The notes under the pieces are model-generated. The model was not told the origin of the DNA. It was given only the letters and a program-made list of their open reading frames with translations, and did no database searches. Shown in pieces: positions 9,220 through 18,247 of a stretch of DNA of 64,000 nt. Both the position numbers and the translations under genes were made by a program. The DNA comes from Streptomyces sp. P9-A2. GTDB taxonomy: Bacteria; Actinomycetota; Actinomycetes; Streptomycetales; Streptomycetaceae. The first letter of the stretch is position 1. Each line of letters opens with the position of its first letter. The DNA lies in assembly GCF_036634175.1 (NCBI RefSeq), contig NZ_JAZIFX010000001.1:1860001-1924000 (forward strand). The letters are read 5' to 3'.

Positions 9220-9867
9220 CTACAGGGTTCCGATCCAGTTGGTGAGGAGCTGGGCTCCGGCGTCGCCGGACTTCTCGGGGTGGAACTGCGTCGCCCACAG
9301 GGGGCCGTTCTCCACGGCGGCGACGAACGGCTTGCCGTGGGTGGACCAGGTGACCCTGGGCGCCCGCATCACCGGGTTGTCCACCTGGAGGGACCAGTCG
9401 TGGACGGCGTAGGAGTGCACGAAGTAGAAGCGGGCGTCCGCGTCCAGGCCGGCGAAGAGTTCGGTGCCGGTCGCCGCGTCGACGGTGTTCCAGCCCATGT
9501 GGGGCACGATGTCGGCCTGCAGCGGCTCCACCGAGCCGGGCCATTCGTCCATGCCCTCGGTCTCGACGCCGTGCTCGATGCCGCGGGCGAACAGGATCTG
9601 CATGCCGACGCAGATGCCCATGACGGGCCGGCCGCCGGACAGCCGGCGGCCGATGATCCAGTCGCCGCGCGCCTCCTTGAGGCCCTTCATGCAGGCCGCG
9701 AAGGCGCCGACGCCGGGAACCAGCAGCCCGTCGGCGTTCATGGCGGTGTCGAAGTCGCGAGTTATCTCCACGTCGGCGCCCGCGCGGGCGAGGGCGCGCT
9801 CGGCGGAGCGGACGTTGCCGAAGCCGTAGTCGAAGACCACGACCCGTTTGGTGGTGCTCACGGTCAC
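9220..9867 (-). CDS. hisH: Imidazole glycerol phosphate synthase glutaminase subunit
   Basis: Class I glutamine amidotransferase that feeds ammonia to HisF. The nucleophile elbow GICVGMQ and the His/Glu pair in [10 protein letters not shown] form the triad, and the oxyanion segment GVGAFAACM is intact. Two GTG starts are possible, 9865-9867 and 9859-9861. The first gives a 4-bp GTGA overlap with the upstream small ORF and was chosen on that ground. Length is about 215 residues, as expected. Confidence 0.95.
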   Translation of the reverse strand: MTVSTTKRVVVFDYGFGNVRSAERALARAGADVEITRDFDTAMNADGLLVPGVGAFAACMKGLKEARGDWIIGRRLSGGRPVMGICVGMQILFARGIEHGVETEGMDEWPGSVEPLQADIVPHMGWNTVDAATGTELFAGLDADARFYFVHSYAVHDWSLQVDNPVMRAPRVTWSTHGKPFVAAVENGPLWATQFHPEKSGDAGAQLLTNWIGTL

Positions 9868-10022
9868 ACCTCCAGCCGGAGGATGCCCGCGGCCAGGCAC
9901 ATCGCGGCGCCGATGGCGAGCACCGCGATCACCCCCTTGGGCAACTTCTGCTTGGCGAACGAGACGACGCCGCCGACGAGGAACAGTCCGACGACGATCA
10001 GTACGGTGGACAGCCCGTTCAT
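9864..10022 (-). CDS. 52-residue membrane protein between hisB and hisH
   Basis: [18 protein letters not shown] begins a protein with two hydrophobic helices (about residues 5-22 and 31-47) joined by a short basic loop (KQKLPKG). It fills the hisB-hisH gap exactly. It starts 2 bp after the hisB stop and its TGA overlaps the hisH GTG. A small ORF at this position is common in Streptomyces his operons. The function is unknown; it has no sequence relation to histidine enzymes. Confidence 0.8.
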   Translation of the reverse strand: MNGLSTVLIVVGLFLVGGVVSFAKQKLPKGVIAVLAIGAAMCLAAGILRLEV

Positions 10023-10024
10023 CC

Positions 10025-10618
10025 TTACAGGGCGCCCTTCGTGGAGGGCAGGATGCCCACCGCGCGGGGGTCGCGCTCGGACGCGTACCGCAGGGCCCGG
10101 GCCAGCGCCTTGAACTGGCACTCGACGATGTGGTGCGCGTTGCGTCCGTACGGCACGTGCACGTGCAGCGCGACCTGGGCCTGGGCGACGAAGGACTCCA
10201 GGATGTGCCGGGTCATCGTGGTGTCGTACTCGCCGATCATCGGCGCCATCTTCTCGGGCTCGGTGTGCACGAGGTAGGGGCGGCCGGACAGGTCGACGGT
10301 GACCTGGGCGAGGGACTCGTCCAGGGGGACCGTGCAGTTGCCGAAGCGGTAGATGCCCACCTTGTCGCCGAGGGCCTGCTTGAAGGCGGCGCCGAGGGCG
10401 AGGGCGGTGTCCTCGATGGTGTGGTGGGAGTCGATGTGAAGGTCGCCCTCGGTCTTCACGGTCAGGTCGAACAGACCGTGCCGGCCGATCTGGTCGAGCA
10501 TGTGGTCGTAGAAACCGACCCCGGTGGAGATCTCCGTCTTGCCGGTGCCGTCGAGGTCGATCTCGACGAGAACCGATGTCTCCTTCGTCGTCCGCTGGAC
10601 GCGTCCTACGCGGCTCAT
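10025..10618 (-). CDS. hisB: Imidazoleglycerol-phosphate dehydratase
   Basis: Dehydrates IGP to imidazole acetol phosphate. It is a 197-residue monofunctional HisB with no phosphatase domain. The Mn-binding duplicated motifs [14 protein letters not shown] and [14 protein letters not shown] are both present, as is [16 protein letters not shown] at 10616-10618 overlaps the hisC stop by four bases. Histidinol-phosphatase must be encoded elsewhere. Confidence 0.97.
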   Translation of the reverse strand: MSRVGRVQRTTKETSVLVEIDLDGTGKTEISTGVGFYDHMLDQIGRHGLFDLTVKTEGDLHIDSHHTIEDTALALGAAFKQALGDKVGIYRFGNCTVPLDESLAQVTVDLSGRPYLVHTEPEKMAPMIGEYDTTMTRHILESFVAQAQVALHVHVPYGRNAHHIVECQFKALARALRYASERDPRAVGILPSTKGAL

Positions 10619-11781
10619 GCGCTCTGCTCCTTCGGGGGTGTGGGGGTGGCCCCCACGTAGCTGACCAGTTCACCGACCGCGTCGAGGAACGCGTCGTTCT
10701 CGGCCGGGGTGCCCGCGGTGACCCGCAGCCATCCCGGTACGCCGTTGTCCCGCACCAGGACGCCCCGGTCGAGGATCTTCTGCCAGACCACGTGGGAGTC
10801 CGCGAACGTGCCGAACTGGACGAAGTTCGCGTCGGACTCGGTGACGTCGTAGCCGAGGGTACGCAGTGCGGTGACCAGCCGGTCCCGTTCCCGCTTCAGC
10901 TGTTCGACGTACTTCAGCAGCGTGTCCGTGTGTTCCAGGGCGGCCAGCGCGGTCGCCTGGGTGACGGCGGACAGGTGGTAGGGCAGGCGGACGAGCTGCA
11001 CGGCGTCCACGACGGCCGGGTGCGCGGCGAGGTAGCCGAGGCGCAGTCCCGCCGCGCCGAACGCCTTCGACATGGTGCGGGAGACGACGAGGTTCGGGCG
11101 GCCCTCGATCAGCGGCAGCAGGGAGGCGCCGTGACTGAACTCGATGTACGCCTCGTCCACGACCACCATCGACGGCCCGGCCGCCTGCGCGGCCTCGTAC
11201 AGGGCGAGGACGGTCTCGGCGGGGACCGCGGTGCCGGTGGGGTTGTTGGGGGTGGTGACGAAGACGACGTCCGGGCGGTGCTCGGCGATCGCCTTCCCGG
11301 CGGCGGGCAGGTCGATGGTGAAGTCCTCGCCCCGGGGGCCGGAGACCCAGCCGGTGCCGGTGCCGCGCGCGATGAGTCCGTGCATCGAGTACGAGGGCTC
11401 GAAGCCGATGGCCGTGCGGCCGGGCCCGCCGAAGGTCTGCAGCAGTTGCTGGATGACCTCGTTGGAGCCGTTGGCGGCCCAGACGTTCTCGGGGCCGACG
11501 GGGTGGCCGCCGGTCTTCGTCAGGTATTCGGCCAGCCGGGTGCGCAGCTCGACCGCGTCCCGGTCGGGGTAGCGGTTGAGGTGGCGGGCGGCCTGGCGGA
11601 CCCGCTCGGCGATCCGCTCGACCAGCGGTTCGGGCAGCGGGTAGGGATTCTCGTTGGTGTTGAGCCGTACGGGGACGTCCAGTTGGGGCGCGCCGTAGGG
11701 GGACTTGCCGCGCAGCTCGTCGCGTACGGGGAGGTCGTCGATGGTGACGTTCACGGGGTCGGTGGTGTTGATGGCGTTCAC
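10615..11781 (-). CDS. hisC: Histidinol-phosphate aminotransferase
   Basis: Class I/II PLP aminotransferase that transfers the amino group to imidazole acetol phosphate. The PLP lysine is in [17 protein letters not shown]. The substrate-phosphate loop is [10 protein letters not shown], and [19 protein letters not shown] and [11 protein letters not shown] are typical. GTG at 11779-11781 overlaps the hisD TGA (GTGA) and gives 388 residues. The first 20 residues are poorly conserved, so a start slightly downstream is possible. Confidence 0.95.
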   Translation of the reverse strand: MNAINTTDPVNVTIDDLPVRDELRGKSPYGAPQLDVPVRLNTNENPYPLPEPLVERIAERVRQAARHLNRYPDRDAVELRTRLAEYLTKTGGHPVGPENVWAANGSNEVIQQLLQTFGGPGRTAIGFEPSYSMHGLIARGTGTGWVSGPRGEDFTIDLPAAGKAIAEHRPDVVFVTTPNNPTGTAVPAETVLALYEAAQAAGPSMVVVDEAYIEFSHGASLLPLIEGRPNLVVSRTMSKAFGAAGLRLGYLAAHPAVVDAVQLVRLPYHLSAVTQATALAALEHTDTLLKYVEQLKRERDRLVTALRTLGYDVTESDANFVQFGTFADSHVVWQKILDRGVLVRDNGVPGWLRVTAGTPAENDAFLDAVGELVSYVGATPTPPKEQSA

Positions 11782-13118
11782 TTGTTCTCGGGTACCTTCC
11801 AGCCGAACCTCGCCTTGATCGCCGCGCCGTGCGCGGGCAGGTCCTCCGCCTCGGCGAGCGTGACCACGTGGTGCGCGACGTCGGCCAGCGCGTCCTCGGT
11901 GTAGTCGACGATGTGGATGCCGCGCAGGAAGGACTGGACGGACAGGCCCGAGGAGTGGCAGGCGCAGCCGCCGGTGGGCAGGACGTGGTTGGAGCCGGCG
12001 GCGTAGTCGCCGAGGGAGACCGGGGACCAGGGGCCGACGAAGATCGCGCCGGCGTTGCGCACCCGGCCGGCGAGCGCCGCGGCGTCGGCGGTCTGGATCT
12101 CCAGGTGCTCGGCGCCGTAGGCGTCGACCACGCGCAGGCCCTCGTCGAGGCCGTCGACGAGGACGATCGCGGACTGCCGGCCGACCAGTGCCGGGACGAT
12201 CCGGTCGTCGATGTGTTTGGTGGCCTTGACCTGCGGTTCCAGTTCCTTCTCCACCGCGTCCGCGAGAGCGGCGGAGTCGGTGACCAGGACGGCGGCGGCC
12301 AGTGGGTCGTGCTCGGCCTGGCTGATCAGGTCGGAGGCGACGTGCACCGGGTCGGCCGTGTCGTCGGCGAGGATCGCGATCTCGGTCGGTCCCGCTTCGG
12401 CGTCGATGCCGATGCGGCCGGTGAAGTAGCGCTTGGCGGCGGCGACCCAGATGTTGCCGGGGCCGGTGACCATGGGTGCGGGCGGGCAGGACTCGGTGCC
12501 GTACGCGAACATGGCGACGGCGGTGGCGCCGCCCGCGGCGTACACCTCGTCGACGCCGAGCAGGGCGCACGCGGCGAGGATCGTCGGGTGCGGCAGTCCG
12601 CCGAACTCCTTCTGCGCCGGGGAGGCCAGGGCGATCGACTCGACGCCGGCCTCCTGGGCCGGGACCACGTTCATGATCACGGAGGACGGGTACACGGACC
12701 GCCCGCCGGGCGCGTACAGGCCCACGCGGTCGACCGGCACCCACTTCTCGGTGACGGTGCCGCCGGGGACGACCTGGGTGACGTGGGTCTCGCGGCGCTG
12801 GGCGCGGTGTACGAGCCGGGCGCGGCGGATGGACTCCTCCAGGGCCGCGCGCACGGCCGGGTCCAGCCGTTCCAGCGCGTCGGTGAGCGCCCGCGCCGGG
12901 ACCCGGACGGATTCCAGGCGCACGCCGTCGAACCGTTCGGCGAAGTCGATCAGTGCCGCGTCGCCCCGATGATGCACGTCCTCGCAGATGGGCCGCACCT
13001 TCTCCAAGGCGGCCGCGACGTCGAAGTCGGCTCGGGGCAGCAGGTCGCGCAGGGCGGGGCCCTCGGGGAGGACGTCGCCGCGCAGATCGATTCGGGCCAG
13101 GAAGGAATGTTGCAGCAC
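11778..13118 (-). CDS. hisD: Histidinol dehydrogenase
   Basis: Zn-dependent, NAD-dependent two-step oxidation of histidinol to histidine. It is 446 residues long, starting with GTG at 13116-13118 just before the conserved ARIDLRGD. The [22 protein letters not shown] and LISQAEHDP motifs and the catalytic GAEHLEI segment are visible. It is the first gene of the his operon. The 207-bp divergent region upstream must hold the operon promoter. Confidence 0.96.
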   Translation of the reverse strand: MLQHSFLARIDLRGDVLPEGPALRDLLPRADFDVAAALEKVRPICEDVHHRGDAALIDFAERFDGVRLESVRVPARALTDALERLDPAVRAALEESIRRARLVHRAQRRETHVTQVVPGGTVTEKWVPVDRVGLYAPGGRSVYPSSVIMNVVPAQEAGVESIALASPAQKEFGGLPHPTILAACALLGVDEVYAAGGATAVAMFAYGTESCPPAPMVTGPGNIWVAAAKRYFTGRIGIDAEAGPTEIAILADDTADPVHVASDLISQAEHDPLAAAVLVTDSAALADAVEKELEPQVKATKHIDDRIVPALVGRQSAIVLVDGLDEGLRVVDAYGAEHLEIQTADAAALAGRVRNAGAIFVGPWSPVSLGDYAAGSNHVLPTGGCACHSSGLSVQSFLRGIHIVDYTEDALADVAHHVVTLAEAEDLPAHGAAIKARFGWKVPENK

Positions 13119-13325
13119 GTGTCCAATTCTCTCAGACCCGCGCCGGACGCCGTGCGGGCGTTCCAGTGGCTGATACGCGACCCCCTCGGTAACTCATTGT
13201 GCACATTCGAAAGATTTTTCTTACTTTCTGTGTTCGACGTGTCACTCGCTGGGCAGAACCGTTGTACGCGTACGAGTTGTACGAAGTGACGAACTCACGA
13301 GTATCCGGGGAAGGAGGGGAGGACC
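13119..13325. promoter_or_regulatory. Divergent hisD / 525-aa protein intergenic region
   Basis: This is the divergent promoter region for the his operon and the plus-strand gene at 13326. An AT-richer patch lies at about 13195-13235. An octamer GTTGTACG occurs twice, at 13261-13268 and 13276-13283, with a GTACGCGTAC palindrome in the first. A strong GGAGGGGAGG ribosome binding site precedes the plus-strand GTG. No confident -35/-10 pair was found. Confidence 0.35.
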
Positions 13326-14903
13326 GTGACCGAGCGGGAGGCACGGCGCACCGGTGAGGTGCCGGCCGATCTGACGGCGACGGAGGCCGGCATGTGGCAG
13401 GCCTTCCGCAACGGCAGCGTGTACGACCTGAGCAGCGGGGACTCCGTCGTCGACGATCCGCACGGAGGGCATCCCTGGGGCCTCGGGCGGACGGTCCGGG
13501 CGCGGGTCGTGTGCTGGCTCCTGCTGGACGGTCCGCCCGCGCTGGCCGGCCGGGTCTCCTCTCTGAAGCTGGTCGGGGTGCTGATCAGCGGCGCGCTGGA
13601 CCTCGCGGGCGGCACGGTGGTGCCGTACGTGGAGATGCGCGACTGCCGTTTCGAGCGGGACGTGCTGCTGCCGGAGGCCCGATTCACGACGGTGCGGCTG
13701 GTGGACTGCTCGGTGCCGCGGCTGGAGGCGGCCCGGTTGCAGACCGAGGGCGATCTGCACCTGCCGCGCTGCCGGTTCCTGGGGGGCATACGGCTGACCG
13801 ACGCCCGGATCGGCACGGATCTGCTGCTCAACCAGGCGGTCGTGCACCGCGACCGCAGCGGCCGGTCGATAGCCGCGGACGGCATGACGGTCGGCCAGGA
13901 CCTCCAGGCCGAGCTGCTGGAGTCGCACGGCGAACTGAGCCTGCGCGGCGCGACGATAGGCGTCTCGGTGAATCTGCGCGGGGCCCGGCTGGTCAACCCG
14001 TCCGCCCGGCTCGCGTTGAACGCGCCGCAGCTGACCGTCGAGCGGTCGCTGTATCTGACGCCCGCGGGGATCGGCGCCCAGGCGCGGAGCGGAATGACAC
14101 CGGCGCGCGGGACGCGGATCCAACGGTTCGAGTGCCAGGGCGGGGTGCGGCTGGACGACGGGCGGTTCGGGGACGCGGTCGACTTCGAGCGGGCCCGGTT
14201 CACCCTGACCGATGATCAGGAGCTGTCGCTGCGTCGGGTGCAGACTCCGGAGCTGCGGTTCCTCGGGGAGCGGCCGGCCCGCGGGCGGGTGACTCTGTCG
14301 GGAGCGCGGGTGGTCAACCTGATGGACCGGGCGGACAGCTGGCCGGGGCCGGGCCGGCTGCACATGGACGGCTTCGCCTACGAGAATCTCGTGCCGCGCG
14401 GACCGTTCCCGCTGGCGGAGCGGCTGGAGTGGGTGGCCGCGGCGAGCGCCGAGTACGCCCCGGAGCCGTATGAGCGGCTGGCCGCCGTGCTGCGGGCGGG
14501 CGGCGAGGAGGAGGACGCCCGCGAGGTGCTGCTCGCCAAGCAGCGCGGGCGTCGCGAGAGCCTCCCCCTGGCGGCCAAGCTGTGGGGCTACGCCCAGGAC
14601 TGGACGGTCGCCTACGGTTACCGGCCGGGGCGCGCCGCGGTGTGGATGGCGGTGCTGTGGGCGGGCGGCTCGCTGGCGTTCGCACACGCGTACCATCCGC
14701 CGATCAAGAGCGACGAGCATCCGGCATGGGACCCGGCCCTCTTCGTCCTGGACCTGCTGCTGCCGGTGATCGACCTGGGCCAGGTGGGGTTCTGGCAACT
14801 GCGTGGCGGCTGGCAGTGGCTCGCGGCCGCCCTCGTCCTGCTCGGCTGGATCCTCGCCACGACGGTGGCGGCGGGCGCGACCCGGACCCTGCGCCGCGGC
14901 TGA
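13326..14903 (+). CDS. Putative beta-helix protein with C-terminal membrane helices
   Basis: 525 residues starting with GTG at 13326 behind a strong Shine-Dalgarno. Residues about 70-340 consist of irregular 20-25-residue repeats (ISGALDLAGG, LRLQTEGDLHLPRCRFLGG, LSLRGATIGVSVNLRGARL) that look like a pentapeptide-type or right-handed beta-helix. They are followed by a helical linker and two or three membrane helices (about 435-456, 475-490, 495-517). Homologues in Streptomyces are often labelled membrane-associated oxidoreductase, but I see no nucleotide-binding motif or catalytic residues. The function is unknown. Confidence 0.75.
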   Translation: MTEREARRTGEVPADLTATEAGMWQAFRNGSVYDLSSGDSVVDDPHGGHPWGLGRTVRARVVCWLLLDGPPALAGRVSSLKLVGVLISGALDLAGGTVVPYVEMRDCRFERDVLLPEARFTTVRLVDCSVPRLEAARLQTEGDLHLPRCRFLGGIRLTDARIGTDLLLNQAVVHRDRSGRSIAADGMTVGQDLQAELLESHGELSLRGATIGVSVNLRGARLVNPSARLALNAPQLTVERSLYLTPAGIGAQARSGMTPARGTRIQRFECQGGVRLDDGRFGDAVDFERARFTLTDDQELSLRRVQTPELRFLGERPARGRVTLSGARVVNLMDRADSWPGPGRLHMDGFAYENLVPRGPFPLAERLEWVAAASAEYAPEPYERLAAVLRAGGEEEDAREVLLAKQRGRRESLPLAAKLWGYAQDWTVAYGYRPGRAAVWMAVLWAGGSLAFAHAYHPPIKSDEHPAWDPALFVLDLLLPVIDLGQVGFWQLRGGWQWLAAALVLLGWILATTVAAGATRTLRRG

Positions 14904-14956
14904 CCGGCCCGGCCCTGCGCCCGGTCCACACCTGACCAGCGGTAACCGACAGCTCC

Positions 14957-14986
14957 CCGGCCCCGGAGGGCCCGGCTCCTTTTTTT
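14957..14986 (+). terminator. Rho-independent terminator with T-run
   Basis: The stem CCGGCCC/GGGCC(C)GG with one bulged C and a CGGA loop is followed by CTCC and seven T residues (14980-14986). It is the only hairpin plus T-tract terminator of textbook form that I noticed in the window. Confidence 0.7.
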
Positions 14987-15066
14987 ACCCGGCCTTGAAC
15001 GAAGGGCGTACAACCTTCCGTGACTTCCGTGAAGGGTCTGGCGCCGCTGTGACCTGCGGTCTTTCA

Positions 15067-16119
15067 ATGGTCGACACCATGGCTCTGCTGCACGCGTTCA
15101 CCCGTGTGTCCCGGGTGCGAGAAAAGCCGTCGGGCACCGTCCGGCCCGGCGTCCTCGTGCTGTCCGCGGACGCCGAGGTGCTGCTCGACGTCCCCGACGA
15201 GATGCTGGGCCCGGTCCTGGTCGGGGCCGCGGCCGGCGACCCCGCGCCCGCCGTCGGCCTGCTCGCCGCCACCCGGCACCGCGGGGCGTGGGAGCACCGC
15301 GACCGGTACGTGCGCCGGTTGGCCGTCTTCGCCCGCTCGCGCCCCGAGTGGCTGGACACCTGGCGCGCCCACGACCCGCACAACCCCGACGGGCTGCTCG
15401 TGGACGCCCAGCGGGCGGTGCACCACGCTTGGGACTCACCGGCCCGTGTCGAACTGTTGCGCGAGGTGAGCCCGCTGATCACGGCCGCCGCGTGGGCCGA
15501 CCACCGTGACCCGGTGCCGTGGCGGCTCGCCCTGGACCACGCCCGCGGCGCCCGGGCCGGGCACCGGTACTTCCAGGAGCTGTGGGAGGCCGCGGTCCGC
15601 CGCGCCCCGCACCACTACGGCTGCCACGTGGCGGCCCTGCGCTACCTGTCGTCCTCCTGGCACGGCGCACACCTCGAGTGCTTCGACTTCGCCGACCAGG
15701 CCGCGCAGGACGCGCCGGACGACTCATTCACGCAGTCCCTGCCGCTGCGGGCCGCCTTCGGGTACATCACCGACGGCGGCGGCCCCGAGGTGCCGCGCGA
15801 GCGGCTCGACGCGGCGGCCGACCGCGCTCTGACCCTGTCCGCCCGGCTTCCGGCGGCCCACCCCCGGCCGGCCTGCCTGCGTAACCTTCTGGCGTACGTC
15901 CTGCTGCGCCTGGAGCGCCGGCCGGAGGCCCTGGAGCAGCTGCGGCTCACCGGCCCGTACGCCACTTCCACGCCCTGGGACCGGGAGGCGGAGGATCCCC
16001 TCGGCCGGTTCCTGGAGGTGCGCCGGAGCCTGTACGAGGCGGTGTCCGCCGGCCCCGCCACGGGCTCCCGGCATCCACGGAGTGAACGGGGCCGCCGGGC
16101 CCGTTCCGGCGACCATTAG
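15067..16119 (+). CDS. Helical repeat hypothetical protein
   Basis: About 350 residues, ATG at 15067. The N-terminal section (GTVRPGVLVLSADAEVLLDV) is followed by Arg/His/Trp-rich helical stretches resembling degenerate TPR/SEL-type pairs (DPVPWRLALDHARGAR, HHYGCHVAALRYLSSSWHG, ECFDFADQAAQDAP). This resembles a Streptomyces-specific conserved hypothetical family. No catalytic motif, signal peptide or membrane segment is visible. It ends 11 bp before the Lon-N-domain gene and may be cotranscribed with it. Confidence 0.7.
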   Translation: MVDTMALLHAFTRVSRVREKPSGTVRPGVLVLSADAEVLLDVPDEMLGPVLVGAAAGDPAPAVGLLAATRHRGAWEHRDRYVRRLAVFARSRPEWLDTWRAHDPHNPDGLLVDAQRAVHHAWDSPARVELLREVSPLITAAAWADHRDPVPWRLALDHARGARAGHRYFQELWEAAVRRAPHHYGCHVAALRYLSSSWHGAHLECFDFADQAAQDAPDDSFTQSLPLRAAFGYITDGGGPEVPRERLDAAADRALTLSARLPAAHPRPACLRNLLAYVLLRLERRPEALEQLRLTGPYATSTPWDREAEDPLGRFLEVRRSLYEAVSAGPATGSRHPRSERGRRARSGDH

Positions 16120-16130
16120 GCTTTTACGTC

Positions 16131-16871
16131 GTGACCACCGCCCGGCTCCCGCTCTTTCCCCTGAACTCGGTGCTGTTCCCCGGGCTCGTGCTTCCGCTGA
16201 ACATCTTCGAGGAGCGCTATCGCGCCATGATGCGCGAGCTTCTGAAGAGACCGGAGGACGAGCCGCGCCGGTTCGCCGTCGTGACGATCCGCGACGGCCA
16301 CGAGGTCGCCCCGAGCGCCCCCGGCATCCCGGACCCGACGGCCGTACCCGAGCTGGGCCCCGCGGCGGGCTTCGGCCCCGACCCGCTCCGGTCCTTCCAC
16401 AAGGTGGGCTGTGTGGCCGACGCGGCGACGATCCGGGAGCGGGCCGACGGCACCTTCGAGGTGCTCGCGACGGGGACGACGCGGGCACGGCTGCTGTCGG
16501 TCGATGCCTCCGGGCCGTTCCTGACGGCCGAGCTGGAGCCGGTGCTCGAGGCGCCCGGCGAGGAGGCGGGGGCGCTCGCCGAGGGGGTGCTGCGGGCGTT
16601 CCGCCAGTACCAGAAGCAGCTGGCGGGGGCGCGGGAGCGGTCGCTGGCGACCGGCGCGGACCTGCCGGACGAGCCGGGGGTCGTGTCCTATCTGGTCGCC
16701 GCCGCGATGATGCTCGACACGCCGACGAAGCAGCGTCTGCTCCAGGCGCCGGACACCGCGTCCCGGCTCCGCGACGAGCTGAAACTCCTTCGCACGGAGA
16801 CGGCCATCATCCGCAACCTGCCGTCGCTGCCGTCGTCGGAGCTGACCCGCGGGCCGACGCACCTCAACTGA
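16131..16871 (+). CDS. Lon-protease substrate-binding-domain protein
   Basis: 246-residue stand-alone LON N-terminal domain protein, without ATPase or protease domains. The hallmark opening LPLFPLNSVLFPGLVLPLNIFEERY is followed by the PUA-like barrel (GCVADAATIRERADG, VLATGTTRARLL) and a C-terminal helical bundle. GTG at 16131 was chosen because it directly precedes the conserved PLFPL strand. It may bind unfolded proteins, but its partner is unknown. Confidence 0.85.
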   Translation: MTTARLPLFPLNSVLFPGLVLPLNIFEERYRAMMRELLKRPEDEPRRFAVVTIRDGHEVAPSAPGIPDPTAVPELGPAAGFGPDPLRSFHKVGCVADAATIRERADGTFEVLATGTTRARLLSVDASGPFLTAELEPVLEAPGEEAGALAEGVLRAFRQYQKQLAGARERSLATGADLPDEPGVVSYLVAAAMMLDTPTKQRLLQAPDTASRLRDELKLLRTETAIIRNLPSLPSSELTRGPTHLN

Positions 16872-16941
16872 CGCACGACCGTACGACTTCCCTGAGCGGG
16901 ACGGGAACGGGACCGAGCACGGGGACAGGAACGGGGCCGGG

Positions 16942-17442
16942 ATGGCGAAGAAGCCGAAGAAACAACAGTCGGGCGGTACGCCCGCGACGGTGGCACTCAC
17001 CACGGCCGGGGTGCCGTTCACCGTCCACTCCTACGACCACGACCCCTCCCACCCGTCCTACGGCGAGGAGGCGGCCGAGGCGATGGGCGTCTCCCCCGAC
17101 CGGGTCTTCAAGACGCTGGTGGCGGACGTCGACGGCGCGCTGACGGTGGCGGTGGTCCCGGTGGCGGGACAGCTGGATCTGAAGGGCCTGGCGGCGGCGG
17201 TCGGCGGCAAACGGGCGGCGATGGCCGACCCCGCCCTGGCGGAACGCACCACGGGCTACGTCCGGGGCGGTATCTCGCCCCTTGGCCAGCGCAAGCGGCT
17301 GCGTACGGTGCTGGACGACTCGGCCGGCCTGCACGAGACGATCTGTGTCTCGGCCGGCCGTCGCGGTCTGGAGGTCGAACTCTCCCCCGCCGACCTGGCC
17401 GAGCTGACCTCGGCGGTACTCGCCCCGATCGGGCGTGCCTGA
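16942..17442 (+). CDS. ybaK: Cys-tRNA(Pro)/Cys-tRNA(Cys) deacylase, YbaK type
   Basis: 166 residues with a lysine-rich N-terminus and the YbaK/ProX-like editing fold. HSYDHDP, the conserved lysine in RVFKTLVAD, and YVRGGISPLGQRKRL with the G-G-I-S-P-L motif are present. It hydrolyses cysteine mischarged on tRNA-Pro in trans. ATG at 16942 follows a GGGACAGGAACGGGGCCGGG leader. Downstream lies a long non-coding stretch of simple repeats. Confidence 0.92.
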   Translation: MAKKPKKQQSGGTPATVALTTAGVPFTVHSYDHDPSHPSYGEEAAEAMGVSPDRVFKTLVADVDGALTVAVVPVAGQLDLKGLAAAVGGKRAAMADPALAERTTGYVRGGISPLGQRKRLRTVLDDSAGLHETICVSAGRRGLEVELSPADLAELTSAVLAPIGRA

Positions 17443-17449
17443 CCGTTCC

Positions 17450-17605
17450 TCCGGACCGGGCAGGAGCGGGCAGCAGGACCGGGCAGGACTGGACCGGACC
17501 GGGCAGGGCAGAACCGGGCAGGGCAGAACCGGACCGGACCGGACCGGACCGGGCAGCAGGACCGGACCGGGCAGCAGGACCGGACCGGGCAGGAGCGGGG
17601 CTGCT
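17450..17605. repeat. Low-complexity ACCGG/GGCAG tandem repeat tract
   Basis: About 150 bp built almost entirely from permuted ACCGG and GGCAG pentamers (for example ACCGG five times in a row around 17528-17550). It lies directly beyond the ybaK stop. No consistent longer period and no spacers are seen, so it is simple-sequence DNA. Confidence 0.85.
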
Positions 17606-17669
17606 CCGAGCGAGAGCAGGGCTGCCCGATCCGGCCCGGGGCTGCTCCGAGCAAGAGCGGGGGCTGCTC

Positions 17670-18055
17670 CGGCCGCACGCCCCGAGCGGTCCTGGGCGTT
17701 CCCTCGCCGCCTCAAGGGCGTGGGAGGTGCCCCAGGCCCCCTGGCGTACCCGACCCCGGATCGGTGCCCGACCCCGGGGCGGTACCCGATCCCGGGGCGG
17801 CGACGCGCATCCGTACGTGGTCCGGGCCCGGGAAGCCGGTCCCCTGCGTGACCCAGCCGCATGAGGACGACCAGAGGCTACGGGGAGACCCCGGACCGGC
17901 ACTCCGGTGAAACCGGCTCCCCGCTCGCCGATGCCGTGCCCGGCGTCCCGGACCGCACGCTCACGTCGACCCGGACGGGTCCACGACACCGCAAGCCCAC
18001 AAGCCCGGACACCGCGAGCCCGCGAGCCGCCCCTCACACCACCGAGTCGAACCGC
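17670..18055 (+). repeat. Dispersed intergenic repeat, copy 1
   Basis: This stretch of non-coding DNA upstream of the bL37-like gene matches the reverse complement of 33713-34067 over its whole length, with gaps and substitutions. Shared blocks include CCTCAAGGGCGTGGGAGGTG, GTGGTCCGGGCCCGGGA and ACGACACCGCAAGCCC. Together with the preceding low-complexity tract it accounts for the 685-bp gap between ybaK and the next gene. Confidence 0.8.
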
Positions 18056-18127
18056 CCTCGCGCACGCTCCCGGCAAGCAGCCGGCGCCCCTCGACAAACC
18101 CCGCCTCTTCGGTTAATCAGAAAAGGT

Positions 18128-18202
18128 ATGTCGAAGAGAACACGCAAACGCAAGTGGCGCACCAGGAAGGGCCGCGCGAACCATGGCAGGCGCCCGGCCT
18201 GA
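18128..18202 (+). CDS. Putative ribosomal protein bL37 (24 residues)
   Basis: A 25-codon ORF whose product begins MSKRTRKRKWRTRKGR and ends ANHGRRPA. Size, extreme basicity and the C-terminal ANHGKRP-like signature match actinobacterial bL37, the tiny large-subunit protein first seen in mycobacterial ribosome structures. An AAAAGG tract abuts the ATG with only one base between, unusually close, so initiation may be leaderless or unusual. A very strong hairpin follows 14 bp after the stop, supporting a real transcript. This rests on pattern recognition only. Confidence 0.72.
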   Translation: MSKRTRKRKWRTRKGRANHGRRPA

Positions 18203-18215
18203 CACCGCAACCGGG

Positions 18216-18247
18216 CCGGGGCCGTAGGGCAGGCCCTACGGCCCCGG
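18216..18247. terminator. Bidirectional terminator hairpin
   Basis: A perfect 15-bp inverted repeat (18216-18230 with 18233-18247) separates convergent genes. Its right part overlaps the last codon and stop of the minus-strand membrane protein gene. It can terminate both directions. Confidence 0.75.

Noticed and set aside
13261..13283. Repeated GTTGTACG as a defined operator for the his operon
   Set aside because: Only two octamers with a 15-bp period and no known regulator motif; kept only as a remark in the intergenic entry.
17450..17605. Repeat tract considered as a CRISPR array
   Set aside because: Units are 5-bp permutations without constant-length repeats or unique spacers, and no cas genes are present.
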